Origin: Hymenoscyphus infarciens
Lineage: Eukaryota; Ascomycota; Leotiomycetes; Helotiales; Helotiaceae
Reading direction: 5' to 3'
Length of the DNA: 64,000 bases
Assembly: GCA_001414345.1 (NCBI GenBank)
Contig: LLCB01000180.1
Coordinates: 1 to 64,000, forward strand
Shown: positions 36,242 through 48,685 of the stretch, piece after piece
How positions within the stretch are numbered: the stretch's first letter is position 1
Layout of the letters: each line of letters starts with the position of its first letter
The notes under the pieces: model-generated
Told to the model about the DNA's origin: nothing
Databases searched by the model: none
Seen by the model: only the letters and a program-made list of their open reading frames with translations
Made by a program: the position numbers and the translations under genes

Positions 36242-39021
36242 CGGTGGACAACGACGCCTCCACACCTACACTATGCCTAATTAGTACTAGACCCTATAGG
36301 CGTCGGAGTACCGACCTACCTTAGCGTCAAACCCCCTTCTGACTAACCGTTATATTACGGTTGTTTTATAGTCTGAAATATAGTATAGTCAATTCTTATT
36401 AACCACGTATAGGCAGTAGTTAAATTGTTATAGTAAACCTATATAACTATTATATTAAAAATAACTAATAACTTAAGAAACTATTAAAAGGACTTAACTA
36501 CAGCTTATTTATTAGTAGCTATATTAGATATAATAGTATAATAATTTAAATAGTAATTTTTAAACGTTATAGTTATATTATTTTAATAGTAGTATTATAG
36601 TAATTAATAACTTAACTATTATATTAAAAATAATAGCTCTTAGTATATTTATAGTAGACTATATACTAACGATTAGTAAGAACTAATGGTTAGAGAAGAT
36701 TTAATTAGCTAGATCCCTACTCTCTATTTTCCCGTCTAGGCTTTCTACTTTCTAGCTTTCTAGCTTTTAGCTTTCTAGCTTTCCTATACTCTAGTAATTA
36801 ATTAAGGCTATTCATATCTAGTAAATGTCCTAATTAATATATATTAATTTATCGCCACCCTAGATTTTAAGAAGGTTAGTATTACTTATAAAGAGTTACT
36901 AGTTTACTACGTCTTAGCAAAAAGGAATAAGGTAAAGTATCTTATTTTACATTCTAAGAGATAGTAAACTAATAATATTATAGGAGTCAGAGAGCTTATA
37001 TACTAGTACTTTAAGTATAGTATCGTCTATATTAGTAGGCTTAACTAGAGTTACTTTAACAAAAACCTAGGTTAGTATAGTAGAATAGATCTTAGTACTA
37101 TAAATATTATTAATACGACCTATAAAACTATTATAGTAGTAAATAAAATCCCTATAATAGAAAACATAGCGTTTTTTACTATATAAAAGTTAGTAAGCCT
37201 ATTATATTATAGTGTTATAGTCTCGTCTATAGTAAAAATTCCCGTCGATTTTTACTAAGTTCTAAGGTCCTGTCTAGCCGTACTCTAAACCCGGCACTAA
37301 TATAAAGTACACTCTAATAACGTATATAACTATAATATAAAAACAAGATTTTATTATATATAAATATAGAATAGAGTAAGTATATTACTTCTATTTAACT
37401 TTAGAATTATAAAACTATTATATTATTATAATATAGCTTATTAAAATTAGGCTAGGCTTAGAGGTAGATAAGCGACCAGAGCCTAAAAGGCTAGAGACTT
37501 AGTAAAAATTCGACTCTTATAGTAACTAAAATCCCTAGAATAAAAAGTAAAACATAGCTATAGAAAGAAGGATATACTTACTTAAAATTAAAAGCTAATT
37601 TCTTATACTAGTAAAGTAACTAAGATCCTAAAGATATAATATTTAGCCAGCTATAATCAATAGTATATATATTTTTAATTATATTACTAAAGGTAGAATC
37701 TACTTTATCTAAGCAAATTAGCAAGTCTAATACTATTCTATAATATTTTCTAGTAATTCTACTAATAACTACTAGCTTTTAGTAGTTTAGATTAGTAATA
37801 ATACCTTTCTCTAAGACTTCATCGTTGTCTTCTATATTATTAACTCTATTTAATTAGTATATTCTATAAGAGAAAAAAGAATATATATATTTCTTACTCT
37901 AACTTTAGTAGTAAGGAGGCAAAAACATCTAATAATAAAGTATATAAACGCTTAAACTACTTACTTAAACTTAGCTCTAAGTACTTAAAAGCTCTAAGGA
38001 TAAGTAAACGAGTTATAAGCTTAAAATTATACTTTAAAAGTAAGTCTTATTCTAGATTAATATAGTTAGTATTATAGATCTTAGCCTTAAAATCCTTATA
38101 TATTTATTAGAATTTAATTATATATATAAAATAATAAATAACTTACTTATATATAAATTCTCTAGTCTAAATAGTATTAATAGAAGGAATACTAAATTTC
38201 TATATTATTAAATTATAATAAACCCTTATATAAACGTTTAAGCGTACTTAATCTCGTCTTATACTCTTATCTTATATAGTTTTTAATTACTCTACTCTAG
38301 TATATCTAGGAATATTATTTAGCTGTTCTAGAGCTTCTATAAGTTTATTTACTAGAATTAGTATAGATCTAAGAGATATTACTAGAGTACCTTATACTAA
38401 TTAATTATAAGTAGCTTATAGATTTATTTTAGAAGATTAAGTATAGTATTTATATAACTATTAAAAAAGTAGTTAAGAACCTAGTATATTTAACTTAAAA
38501 GTAAGGCGATCCTAGGTAGAAAGCGACTCTAAAAGTACTAATATACTCGATTTTACTAGAGTAGTAAAGGTTAATATAATCTAGTTAATATAAAAACTAG
38601 AAGAGTTAATATTAAGATAATCTTTAAATACTCTATTAAGACTCTTTTTAAAAAAAAGCTTAATATATCAATCCTAGAGAAAAAGCTATAGTAGGATTAG
38701 TATAATAATTAACTATTAAGTATATTATTAGAAGGAACAAGAGCTAATATTATAAGCTAGTAAGAGTAAAGATTACTATTTAGGTAGAAAAGAAAGCTTT
38801 CTTAATACTTTAATATAAATTAAAAAGCCCTAAGTAGTAAGAATCGAGTCTTTTAATATAAAATAAGATAATTTATTTAATCTATTATACTCTATATAAG
38901 AGGGATTAAGAGAGTTTAAGAGTATATAGTCTATAGCTAGTAATAGATAATAGGTTAGAGGTTTATATAATAAGCCTATAAATAAATTAGTTAGTTATAT
39001 TCTTAGTAAATAAGCTAGACA

Positions 39022-39082
39022 TTCTAGAATCTAGAATCTAGAATCTAGAATCTAGATATTCTAGATATTCTAGATATTCTAG
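39022..39082. repeat. Tandem TCTAGAA / TCTAGATAT repeat
   Basis: About four copies of a TCTAGAA-type 7-bp unit run into about three copies of a TCTAGATAT 9-bp unit, inside the AT-rich element. Confidence 0.75.
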
Positions 39083-40458
39083 TAACTTAAGGATTCTAAA
39101 GACTTAATAATCTAGTAAGTAATAATAAAAGAATAAATTTATATACCTGTCTTTACCTTATATTTATTCTAAGTATCTTTAGTATATAACTTATCTAGAT
39201 ATATATACTATCTTTGAATTTTATAGTAATATCTCTTATATAAAATAATATTAAAATTAAACTTATAATGATTAGATACGTAGATTTTATATAGTCTATA
39301 GCTAATATTACTTATAAGACTATAAATCCTAGCATTTTTATTAGCTCTCTTTATATTAATAGTAAAGTTAAGAATAAAGAAGTAAACAAAGGTAGAGACT
39401 CTGTTAATATTAAGCTTAATACTCTTATCTAAAGCTTGAAATATAATACTAAGAGCTTTATATACTTTCTTAAGGCTAGAACTATAGAGTCTAAGAGTTA
39501 ATAGTAGTATATTAACTCGGCGATTTCGTTCCTTATTTATAAAGCTAGTAATAAATAAGTAAATGTCTATAAGTAATCAGAATATATTATAATAAAGGCT
39601 AAAGCTATTAGAGAAGTAAAGAAGTAGTACTATAAGAATTACTTTATTTTACTACTTAGAATAATAGAAATTATTAATAAAATGTTACTAGCTATAGTAA
39701 CAAAGCTTTAGTTCTACTCGAATAGAATACTATAACTATAAAGGTTTATATTAATAGTTACCTATTCTATTATTAAGAGATTCTTAGATTTAATATATAA
39801 AATTAGCACTCTAGTAAGGGCTATATTAGTTCTAGGAGTTATAAGAACTCTAATATCTATAGATAAGAGCTATATTAAGCTCTAATTCCTTAATAATATT
39901 AGATTTAAGTAGATATATAATATCGTTCTTAAGAATAATAATCTCTTTAAGCTAGATCTAGTTATTTTAAAGTCTTAGAAGATCTTTTACGAATTTAAAA
40001 GCCTATACTTATAAAGTAATAGACCCTTCTAAGCCTCTATAGTCTTAATAGCTATAAAAATCCTTTACTATACCTAGAATCTAACCTAAGTAAGAAGAAT
40101 CTAGAGAATAATATATATAAAGGAACTTATAATAATAATAAGTAATAAAGTCTAAGAGGAAAATAGATAAGGAATCTAGATAAATAGTATACTCCTTATT
40201 AGTAGAACGTATAGAAGAATACTATTATAATAAATACTATTCTTAAGATAGGCTATTAATAAATATACCTATTCTAGAGTATAGTTTATCTCTTATCTTA
40301 GGAGGAGAAAGAAAGGCTTAGAGGAGCTTAACTAGGTTATAAAGATATATATCCTTATGCTAAGTAGTTGTTTCAGTTATACCTTTAGTAGTAGTAATAT
40401 TATTATTAGAAACTAGTTCTAGAGTAGCTAAAGCAGCTGAAGCAGCTGAATAGGCTGA

Positions 40459-40510
40459 AGTAGCTAGAGTAGCTAGAGTAGCTAGAGTAGCTAGAGTAGC
40501 TAGAGCAGCT
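40459..40510. repeat. Tandem 9-bp TAGCTAGAG repeat
   Basis: Five to six copies of the unit TAGCTAGAG lie inside the AT-rich element. They are read on the minus strand as an Ala-Thr-Leu run in a chance frame. Confidence 0.8.
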
Positions 40511-43500
40511 AATTTCATAGTTTTTAAAGAGATAGAAGTCTTTTTAAGCTCTAAGAGAGGCATCTGCTCTTCTAAATAACGTTTTAAAGTATTAATAGTT
40601 TAAGAAAGTAATGAAATAAGAGAGTGCTTAACCTATAAAAGAATTTAGTAAAGGGATACGTATTAGAACCGAGAAATGCTAGTAGATTTAGCTTATAAAA
40701 TTATAAATATAGTAAAGTCTAAAAGTAAAGGCTTCGACTTATTTCTAAGTAAAGTTTAAAAGATTAGTTTTAAATTATTAATATTTTAAGTAGAGTTAGG
40801 AACTATAGAAGCTATTATAGGTATAGAAGAAGAGCCTATAGTAATAGAAATAGCTAGAGAGAGAGCTATTATTACTAGTAATATAGTTGTTAAGAGAAGG
40901 TTAGAATCTAGCTTATCTTCTAGTTCTAGATCTTTAATACTTTAAGTTAGAATATCCTAGTTAAAATCTAGTACTATAGAAGTCTAATAATCAACTACCT
41001 AAGCTAACTTATAAAGTTATAAAGCTTCTAAGCTATCGGCAACAGTGTCTCTCTTATACTAGAAGAGTAATTTTTAAGCTTATAACTTATTAAGATTCTA
41101 TTTAATTTAGTATATATACTAATATATAGTTAATTAAGCTTCTAATATACTATATAACTTCTTAAATTATTAAAATCATTAAAATCATCGTTATTATCTA
41201 TACTATAGTATAAGAACCCTTTATTAGAGGCAGAAGATTCCTCGATATAAGAGCGCTTTACTATAGGCTAGGATAGCCTAGCGACTACAGAAGCTATTAG
41301 AGGCGCGATTAGACGTTTAGAAGTATCTAATCTATCTATTCTAGGCCTAAGTACTAAGCGAGAAGGCATTATAGTAGTATTATTATTAATAGAGGTTATA
41401 AGTCTAGTTTAAAGCGTTACTATAGATAAGCTATTTCTTAAGATATAGTGTAAGGCTAGCGTATTTTAGTATAGTAACTAAGCTAACCTTAAGATATACC
41501 TAAACTTAAAACATAACCTTTATAAAATTTAATAAGAGTTATAAAATATAAAAGCTAGTAGAGTAATATAAAGATATATCTAAAAATAATTTAATTTATC
41601 TTATATATTATATTATAATAAATGATTTTATATATAACTAGAAAATTAAGCTATATTACTAAAAATCATATCTAGTATAAGCTACGCTATAGCTTAACTA
41701 ACTACTACCTAAACGTATCCTACTATATAAGTAATATATAAAATTAAAGTTTTATATATTATATAGCTCCTTAAGAACTATATAAGGCTTCTAAGTATTC
41801 TTTTATATTATCTAAGGCTTTAGTAAGAAGAGTATACTTAACGATTTTATCTATACTTTACTAGGTATACTTAATAACTTAATTTATATTATAGATTTTA
41901 GTAATATAATTCTAAGTAATTAAGATAATTTAGATAGTAGTTCCTATCTTTTAGAACTCTTTATATTATAATTATATCTTTTATAAAGTATATCTTATAT
42001 TATATAATCATAAAAATATTAATTCTAAAAGATAGAATCCTCTCTATTTCTATAGTAATTATCTAGAGAGTAAATATAAGTAAAGTAGTATACTAAGTAG
42101 TATAATAAATAGTAAAAAAAGAGTATCTAGTATAAATCTAGTAAATAGGTATCTTCTAGTATTCTATAACACTAAAATCGTAGAAAGAAGACATAAAAGA
42201 AGGAAAAGAATAAGTAAGAAGAGGTTATCTAACTTCTACTAGATCCTCTAATAGTAATAATACTAAAGCCTTTATTAGCTATAGCTAGGTAAGGAGTAAT
42301 TCTTTTAGAAGATAGTAGAGTAGAGAGACTAATATAAGTAGTACCGCTTATATTAACCTATCTCTTACTTAGAAAGATATTAATATTAAGTATTATATAG
42401 ATATATAAGTACTTATGTCGCTTTAGTAGTTACTTAACCCTAAGTTTCTTAATAAATTAGAAGTAACTAATATACTTAAAGCTATTATAGATGAGTAGTA
42501 TATTATAAAATACTACTAAGATATTATACTTAGTAGCTAGCTAAACCTTTAAAGTAGTGACTTAAGAGTTAGCAATAATAGCTAAGTAATATACTCGAGT
42601 CTTAGCTATTAGTTTAAAGTAAATATCTAAAGATTAATTAGTAATTAACTTAATAGATTATAAGTAAATAATTCCTTACTTTTAAAAAAGTAGGTAGCTA
42701 ATTCATTCTTAATAAACTTATAATAGTCTAAGTAAGGAGCTATATTCTTCTAGATAACGAAAAATCCCTTCTTAATATAAATACTCTTAAATTAATCCTT
42801 TATATTATTATAAGATAAAGAAGTAGCTTTAAAGCTAGGATAGGTCTTAACTATATTAAAAAAATAAGCCTAAGTATTATAATTTAGCTATTAGTATATT
42901 AATCTATAAAATAATTAAATAAATAGTTAAGTAAATAAGTAATAAACTTATCTTAGTATTAGTAAGTATATTAGATTTAAATAACTTGTTTTTAGTTTAA
43001 GCCTTATTAAATACCTAATTATAAAAGGCTAAGTTAGCTTCTTTAATAGAATAAAGCTTATAAAAATGCTCTTTCTAGGTTTTATATATACTAGTAAGAA
43101 AAGACTTCTAACTAAATACTAGGAAAAGCTTCTTAATTATAGTATTAGACTTATTAAGCTCGGAAATGCTAACTATAGCCTTACGCTTTTAAGTAGATTT
43201 TTATTATCTAGCCTTAGCTAGGGCAGCTCGGTTATTCTAAATTTATTAGTAAATTAAGAATAGAGTAATAAATAAATAATATTAGATTATTATAAAAAAA
43301 GTAGTAGAATAAGAAATAAATTAAATATTATAGTCTTTTATATCTTATTATCTAACTTATTCTTCTTACTCTTTTATAGGTTATTATTATTAACGAAAAG
43401 AGTAGGTATTTTAGCAGCGGCGGAGATACGTTATTATTATTATATAGGAGTACTAAGTAATCGAATATAGCTATAATAATAGTTTACTAAGAGGAAACGA

Positions 43501-44213
43501 GTAATAAAGAGAGAGATTTAATATAGTAATGTCTTTAAGGTTCTAGGCTGCCGGAGATTATAGTTCTATAGTAGTTTAAAATCCTAAGTAGTTTTATTAG
43601 ATAATCTAATATAGCTCTTAACTACTTAGTATTTTTTTTAGCTAAATAACTATTATATATTAGCTATACTAGAATAACTATTATTCTAGATATCTATCTT
43701 ACTCTACTAGTAGATTATACTAATTAGTAGTTACTTAACTATTAACTTTTTACTAACTATTAAAACTTTATAACTAATAAAACATTTTTAACTACTATAA
43801 TAATATCTATAAATTAACTATTATTATTCTTTTACTATTATAATAACTTACTATTAGTTTAAAATTCTATAAAGAAGTTTAATAGTTATTTAATAGTTAA
43901 AATTCTCTAACTATATTAAAATAGTTAGTTAGAAAGTAGTGTAACGCTAAGATATACTACTAGTTTCACTACTATTCCTATTTAGAGTATTTAACAGCTT
44001 ACACTTCTTACTTTTCGACTTTTTAACTACTTTTACTACTATAGACTACCTATAAACACTACTACGTGATACCTCTGAACTTCGGGCCTTACTTTTTACT
44101 CTTCTAATATCTTTCTTACTTTAGCTACGGTGGCATAGCTATAAAGTATAGCTATACACCTTTATTAGACGAATCCGAAGCGGCCTAAGCTAGCTAGATT
44201 AAGAATAGACAGC

Positions 44214-44233
44214 GGGACCTAAATAAGCGTACC
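44214..44233 (-). repeat. Right terminal inverted repeat, 20 bp
   Basis: This is the inverted copy of 36222-36241 with one transition difference. Confidence 0.75.
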
Positions 44234-44243
44234 TAATCGGTCG
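44234..44243 (+). repeat. Right target-site duplication of the 8-kb element
   Basis: TAATCGGTCG. It differs from the left copy at 36212-36221 at a single base. Confidence 0.65.
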
Positions 44244-44255
44244 GACCTTTCTCAC

Positions 44256-44289
44256 TTAATAAGCGAAGCTTATTAAGGCACGTGCCTTA
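44256..44289. repeat. Two adjacent palindromes between two transposon ends
   Basis: TTAATAAGC-GAA-GCTTATTAA (44256-44276) is a 9-bp inverted repeat with a 3-bp loop. It overlaps the perfect 16-bp palindrome TAAGGCACGTGCCTTA (44274-44289). Both lie in the 75-bp gap between the 8-kb and 1.6-kb elements. Confidence 0.7.
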
Positions 44290-44318
44290 TACGTAAGAGT
44301 AGAGCTGAACGATTAGTA

Positions 44319-45940
44319 GCGACGATAACTACTCGACCGCTCTTTGGATTTTAAGTAAAAAATTCTCTTAGAAAGGCTTTGAATAGAGATATTATTATAT
44401 AATAGTAGTTAAATAAATAAAACTAGAAGAGTAATATTCTTAATATATATTAAAAAGGCTATACTTCTACTTTTAAATAATAATAGAAGTTAGATTATAG
44501 ACTAGATATCTAGGTCTTATTATTAGCTTAGAGTAGATCTTATTTAGTATAAATATATAGATCTAAAAGATAATTATTTATATCTAGTTTTTACTTTTAT
44601 ATATAATATATATCTCTTTAGCTTAAAATAGATTTAGTAGATAGCTTTAGTATATTTAGTACTAATTCTAGTATCTAGTAGTAGTTATAAATAGAGAAGT
44701 ATAAATATATATATAAAAGTTAAAAATATAGAAATAAAAAGATTATATTATTAAATTTAATAATATATATCTTAAAAAAGTAGAAATATATATAAGCTAA
44801 ATAAGCTCTTGAATATATTTTATCTATACTATTATTACTTAAATTCTAAATAAATATTAGCTAAGAGTTTATCTCTTTTATTAAAAGTAAATAATATATA
44901 GATATATATATATATATATATAATACTTCTTTATCTCTTCAGTTATTCTTATACCCTACGTGATTTAGTAGAACGCGGTTCTAATCTCATATTTCCAGCT
45001 CTAACGCGACTAAATATTTAAATCATTATCTTATTCTTTAAACCCTACTAAAGTATATAACGATGTAGAAATTCAATAATGATTTACTTATATTCTTATG
45101 TTTAAAAAGCTCTACTAAAAAAATAATCATTTCAGTGTAAGTTAGCCTATAATATAAGCCCACCTACTCCTACTACTCCTATCACTTCTACCACTTCCAC
45201 TGCTACTTTTATACTCTTTTATTACTTCTTTTTAATCAATATACCTCCTCTTATAAGGCTAATACTACTTCTAGTACGAAAAAGTCTACTAAAAAAGTCC
45301 TCAAAAAGAAGGCCTCTCAAGTACACCCCGCAGACGTGTTTCTTAACTAGAAAGAATTCTATAAGATAGAAGTTATTAAGAGAGTATTAAAAGAGCGAGA
45401 GAGATTAAATAAAGAGGTAGAAAGAGGCGCACCTCTACTATATATAGAGTAAGTGTAAATAGCTTCAATTCAGATTTTGATATCTTAGCACTCCTAAACT
45501 GGCTTAGTAGCATCGTAGTTCGAAGCTACCTAGATTTTAGTCTAAAACTACCCCAAATGAGAGTAGTTTCAAACCGGACTACTGAACGCGTCTATACGTG
45601 GGGTATAAAGATAACTGAAGAGATAATATATATTTAGACTATTTATAATCTAAAAGCTAAATTAACTTTTATTATATAAAGATTTCTATAGTTTTATAGA
45701 ATTGTCTTAAAAAGAAGTTAATAAATATATTTTATTAAAAAGTAATTATTTTATTATTTTATTATTTTTATATATATAATATATATAGTCTAACTAGATA
45801 ATTTATTATTAATAAGATAAGTAATATCTTATTAATAACTAAATTTATATACTTTTACGCTTACTTATAGTATTAAAAGGCGGTTATATAGTTATTGTTA
45901 TAGTGAAAAAGCTTAAGAGCGGTCGGGTAGTTATCGTCGC
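44319..45940. mobile_element. 1.6-kb TIR element, RIP-degraded
   Basis: The left end 44319-44344 reads GCGACGATAACTAC, one base, then CGACCGCTCTT. The reverse complement of 45915-45940 matches with a single T/C difference. TA lies immediately outside the left end and one base outside the right end, consistent with a TA target duplication of Tc1/mariner-like elements after small decay. The interior is AT-rich with stops in all frames. A more GC-balanced patch with possible coding memory lies at about 45260-45460. No transposase domain can be read. Confidence 0.65.
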
Positions 45941-46137
45941 CTAGAAGCAAGTACTAAGGAGGCACAGGTTTCACTTTTGAGACTAAAAAAGAACGCCAGT
46001 CCAACAGCTGAAAAATAACTTTAACCCCTCAACTAATTGTAAAGTTAATAGAATCATCAATTTTTCTCAATAAATAAGATTTTGTGTAATCTTCTCAAGA
46101 AACAAGGCATCCTGCTCACCCCATCACAAGCGCAAAA

Positions 46138-47853
46138 ATGTCGCCAACCACAACTCGAATCACAACAAAACATGGCGAAGCTGTCCCACCAGCAGAGAAA
46201 CATTCCACCTCCCGGAATGGAGCAATCTCTTGCGTTTATCGGAAAAGGATCCCACTTTGTTTGCGGGGCTCAAGAGCGTTTACCCACGTGTCATCATACA
46301 TCCTGATGTGAAATTGGTGAGTCTCGTTTCCTCGTTCTCATAAAACATCAACGCTAATGAGAGTGATTTAGCTATTCAAAGCAATCCTCGAATATGCCAA
46401 AGTACCAGAAGGCTCAGGTGCTTTGGTGTTCATGTCCCCCACTTCCGCACAGGAGTGCATAGAATTTGCCACTCGACCTCCCCCAGCAACTGCTACTTCA
46501 AATGGAGCTCTAGTTGAGCCGATAACCCTTGAAGAGATATCCTATCGAGTTTTTGAGATCCTGAACATCAAAACGAAAATCCATACCCTTATCTTCCCTT
46601 CCACTAAAACCAGTCTCCTGATACCCTTCTGGCAAAACACCGGAACAGGAATCACTACACGCCTTGCCGCTCAATCCCTAGCTCACATCGATTCTCTTCA
46701 AGAAACCAAAGATCATTCAGCCTCGCCATTTCCAGAATCTGTTGCACACATTGAAATCAAAGAGCGTATCGCAAATTTACTCCAACGAGAAACACTGGGC
46801 CCACCCCGAAACACTCCAGTATCCAGAGAGGATGTCTATCTCTTTCAAACAGGAATGACTTCAATCTACCAAGTACACAAGTACCTTCTAGCTCCCAACC
46901 CATACGCCCGGAAAACTGTACTTTTCGGCTTTGCTTTTCACTCTACTTTTCATATATTTGAGGATTTCGGACCCGGGTACAAGCTCTTTGGACGCGGTAC
47001 AGATGATGAACTGGAACCACTTGAAGAGTTCCTGAAGTCGGAGAAGGGAGAGGGGAGAAAGGTACAAGCGATATGGTGTGAATTTCCAACTAACCCAAAT
47101 CTCACTGTTCCCAATCTATTCAAGTTACGACAGCTAGCGGACGAATATGATACTCTCTTGATCGTCGACGATACCATTGGTTCATTTTGCAATGTGGATC
47201 TACTTGGAACCTCAGGAGCAGACATTCTCGTGACAAGCTTGACCAAGAGCTTTAGTCGAAAGGCCAACGTGATGGGGGGCTCAGCAGTCTTGAACCCTCT
47301 TCGTCCCTGCTTCAACACCTTGAAGAAAATGTTCGATGAGCAATACGAGAACGGGTATTCCGGTCTTGATGCAGAAGTGCTTGCCCAAAATAGCAGAACG
47401 TACCTCTCCACGTCCCAGAAATGCCAAACAATAACAACGGATCTTGTTTCCTTCCTCGTCAGCAAAGCGAATTCCCCCTCAAGCGCCATAAAATCCGTCT
47501 TCTATCCAACAACCAGCCCCAAGTCCTTAGCGAATTATGAACCCTGGAAACGTCCCGATACCTCTGAGTTCAAAACCGGATACGGATGTCTCCTCAGCTT
47601 GGGGTTCGAAAGTGTGGCGAAAACGAAGGTCTTTTACGAGGCCGTCCAAATTCATATCGGGCCACATTTTGGTGCACCTAGGACTCTGATGTTTGCGTAT
47701 GTGAAAGGCCTTTACAATGACCGGTTGGAGTGGATTGGTGAGTTTGGACTTGAGGAAAATATGTTGCGGATTGCGCCTGGATTGGAGGAGGACTTGGTTC
47801 AAGTGTTTAGGGAAGCGGTCGATGTTATGGATGGAGTTGCTGAGACGTCCTAA
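46138..47853 (+). pseudogene. Cystathionine gamma-synthase-like PLP enzyme, frameshifted in exon 1
   Basis: Exon 2 (46372-47853) is a long intact frame with the Cys/Met-metabolism PLP-enzyme signature. It has FQTGMTSIYQVHKYLL and IWCEFPTNPNLTVPNL, then the cofactor aspartate in LLIVDDTIGS. TSLTKSFSRKANVMGGSAVL follows, its lysine being the PLP Schiff base. It ends with LGFES and MLRIAPGLEE. The family makes cystathionine from an O-acyl-homoserine and cysteine. Exon 1 (46138-46316, donor GTGAGT) starts MSPTTTRITTKHGEAVPPAE in frame 1. The conserved-looking LPEWSNLLRLSEKDPTLFAG that should follow is in another frame from 46209. Exon 1 is 179 nt, one base short of a phase-0 length. Either a base was lost at about 46204-46209, or this is an assembly error, or an unseen start is used. 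It lies 200 bp from the AT-rich island. Confidence 0.75.
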
Positions 47854-47889
47854 GTCTGGTGTTAACTTACTGGATGATTATTAGCTTAC

Positions 47890-48062
47890 TCGATAGTAAT
47901 TGGCTTACTCGCAACTCTCCTTTTTGGCCCCCAACTTGATACTGGGTTACTCATGGCTTACCCGTGGCTTACCCGTGGCTTACTTGTTACTTGGTAGCTT
48001 AATTTTTGGCCCCCAAATTGATTCCTCGGCTTATTCCGTGCTTGGTAGCTTACTCGCAATTT
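47890..48062. repeat. Imperfect repeats of GGCTTACCCGT and TTTTTGGCCCCCAA
   Basis: Several GGCTTACYCG-type units occur, with two copies of a TTTTTGGCCCCCAAMTTGAT block at about 47920-47940 and 48003-48022. They sit just after the cystathionine gamma-synthase-like stop. The local duplication has no coding meaning. Confidence 0.7.
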
Positions 48063-48474
48063 CAGAAAAACTCGGACCCCTGTTTTGTAGATAATAATCA
48101 ATTAAGTGGCCTCAAGAAACCTTTCCTTTTCTATCTTCCATTTTGAATGGGCTGCGTTTTTGGACTCGAATATACCTCTCGGAGAAAGCAAATCTGACCG
48201 CCCAGGCTCTTCAAAGGACACTTTGAAATAAAGAAGTTGAAAGTAAGAGCTGGAGAGTTTGAGGGTGTTAGGGCGTCCTGGATACACCAAAAAGTCGGAA
48301 TCGACTAAATCGCAAATCGCAAATCGTAAATCGTAAATCGTAAAGTCGAGCTAAAGTAGAACTTAATAATTATATTATCTAAGCCCTTTATTAAAAAAGG
48401 GGTAGGAGATACTTCTTCTTTAGCTGCTCTTTCCTTCTTTAGTATATTATATAAATATAAAAGTATAGAAAAGA

Positions 48475-48550
48475 GGGAGGGAGAGAGAGAGGGAGAGAGA
48501 GAGAGAGAGAGGGAGGGAGAGAGAGGGAGGGAGAGAGAGGGAGAGGGGGC
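48475..48550 (+). repeat. (GA)n/GGGA purine tract
   Basis: An almost pure purine stretch of GAGAGAGAGGGA type. It is the partner of the pyrimidine tract at 48622-48685 within the 715-bp element. Confidence 0.85.
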
Positions 48551-48620
48551 GAGTAAACATTTTAGTGGAAAGTTTTTCCTAGCGTGGGTAAGGGGAGTTT
48601 AGCAAAAGTAGTAAACAATC

Positions 48621-48621
<1 letters not shown>

Positions 48622-48657
<36 letters not shown>

Positions 48658-48685
48658 CCCCCCCCCCCCCCCTCTCTCTCTCTCC
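48622..48685 (+). repeat. (CT)n tract with poly-C
   Basis: A pyrimidine-only stretch with about 15 consecutive C in its middle. It could pair with the GA tract upstream. Confidence 0.85.

Larger units (their letters stand above)
36222..44233. mobile_element. 8.0-kb TIR-bounded DNA transposon, RIP-degraded
   Basis: The left end 36222-36241 reads GGTACGCTTATTTGGGTCCC. The reverse complement of the right end 44214-44233 is identical except for one G/A difference. A 10-bp near-identical direct duplication flanks both ends. The interior is extremely AT- and TpA-rich with stops in every frame, so no transposase can be read. The pattern fits heavy repeat-induced point mutation of a formerly coding element. 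TIRs with a 9-10-bp duplication would fit a Mutator-like element, while an 8-bp reading would fit hAT or KDZ types. The superfamily cannot be settled without restoring the sequence. Nested insertions are likely at this size. Minor tandem repeats occur at 39022-39082 and 40459-40510. Confidence 0.7.

Noticed and set aside
40360..40563. 67-codon ORF with Ala-Thr-Leu repeats on the minus strand
   Set aside because: It is a translation of a 9-bp tandem repeat inside the RIP-degraded element.
36300..46000. LTR retrotransposon structure in the AT block
   Set aside because: I found no long direct terminal repeats by eye. The supported ends are inverted repeats.
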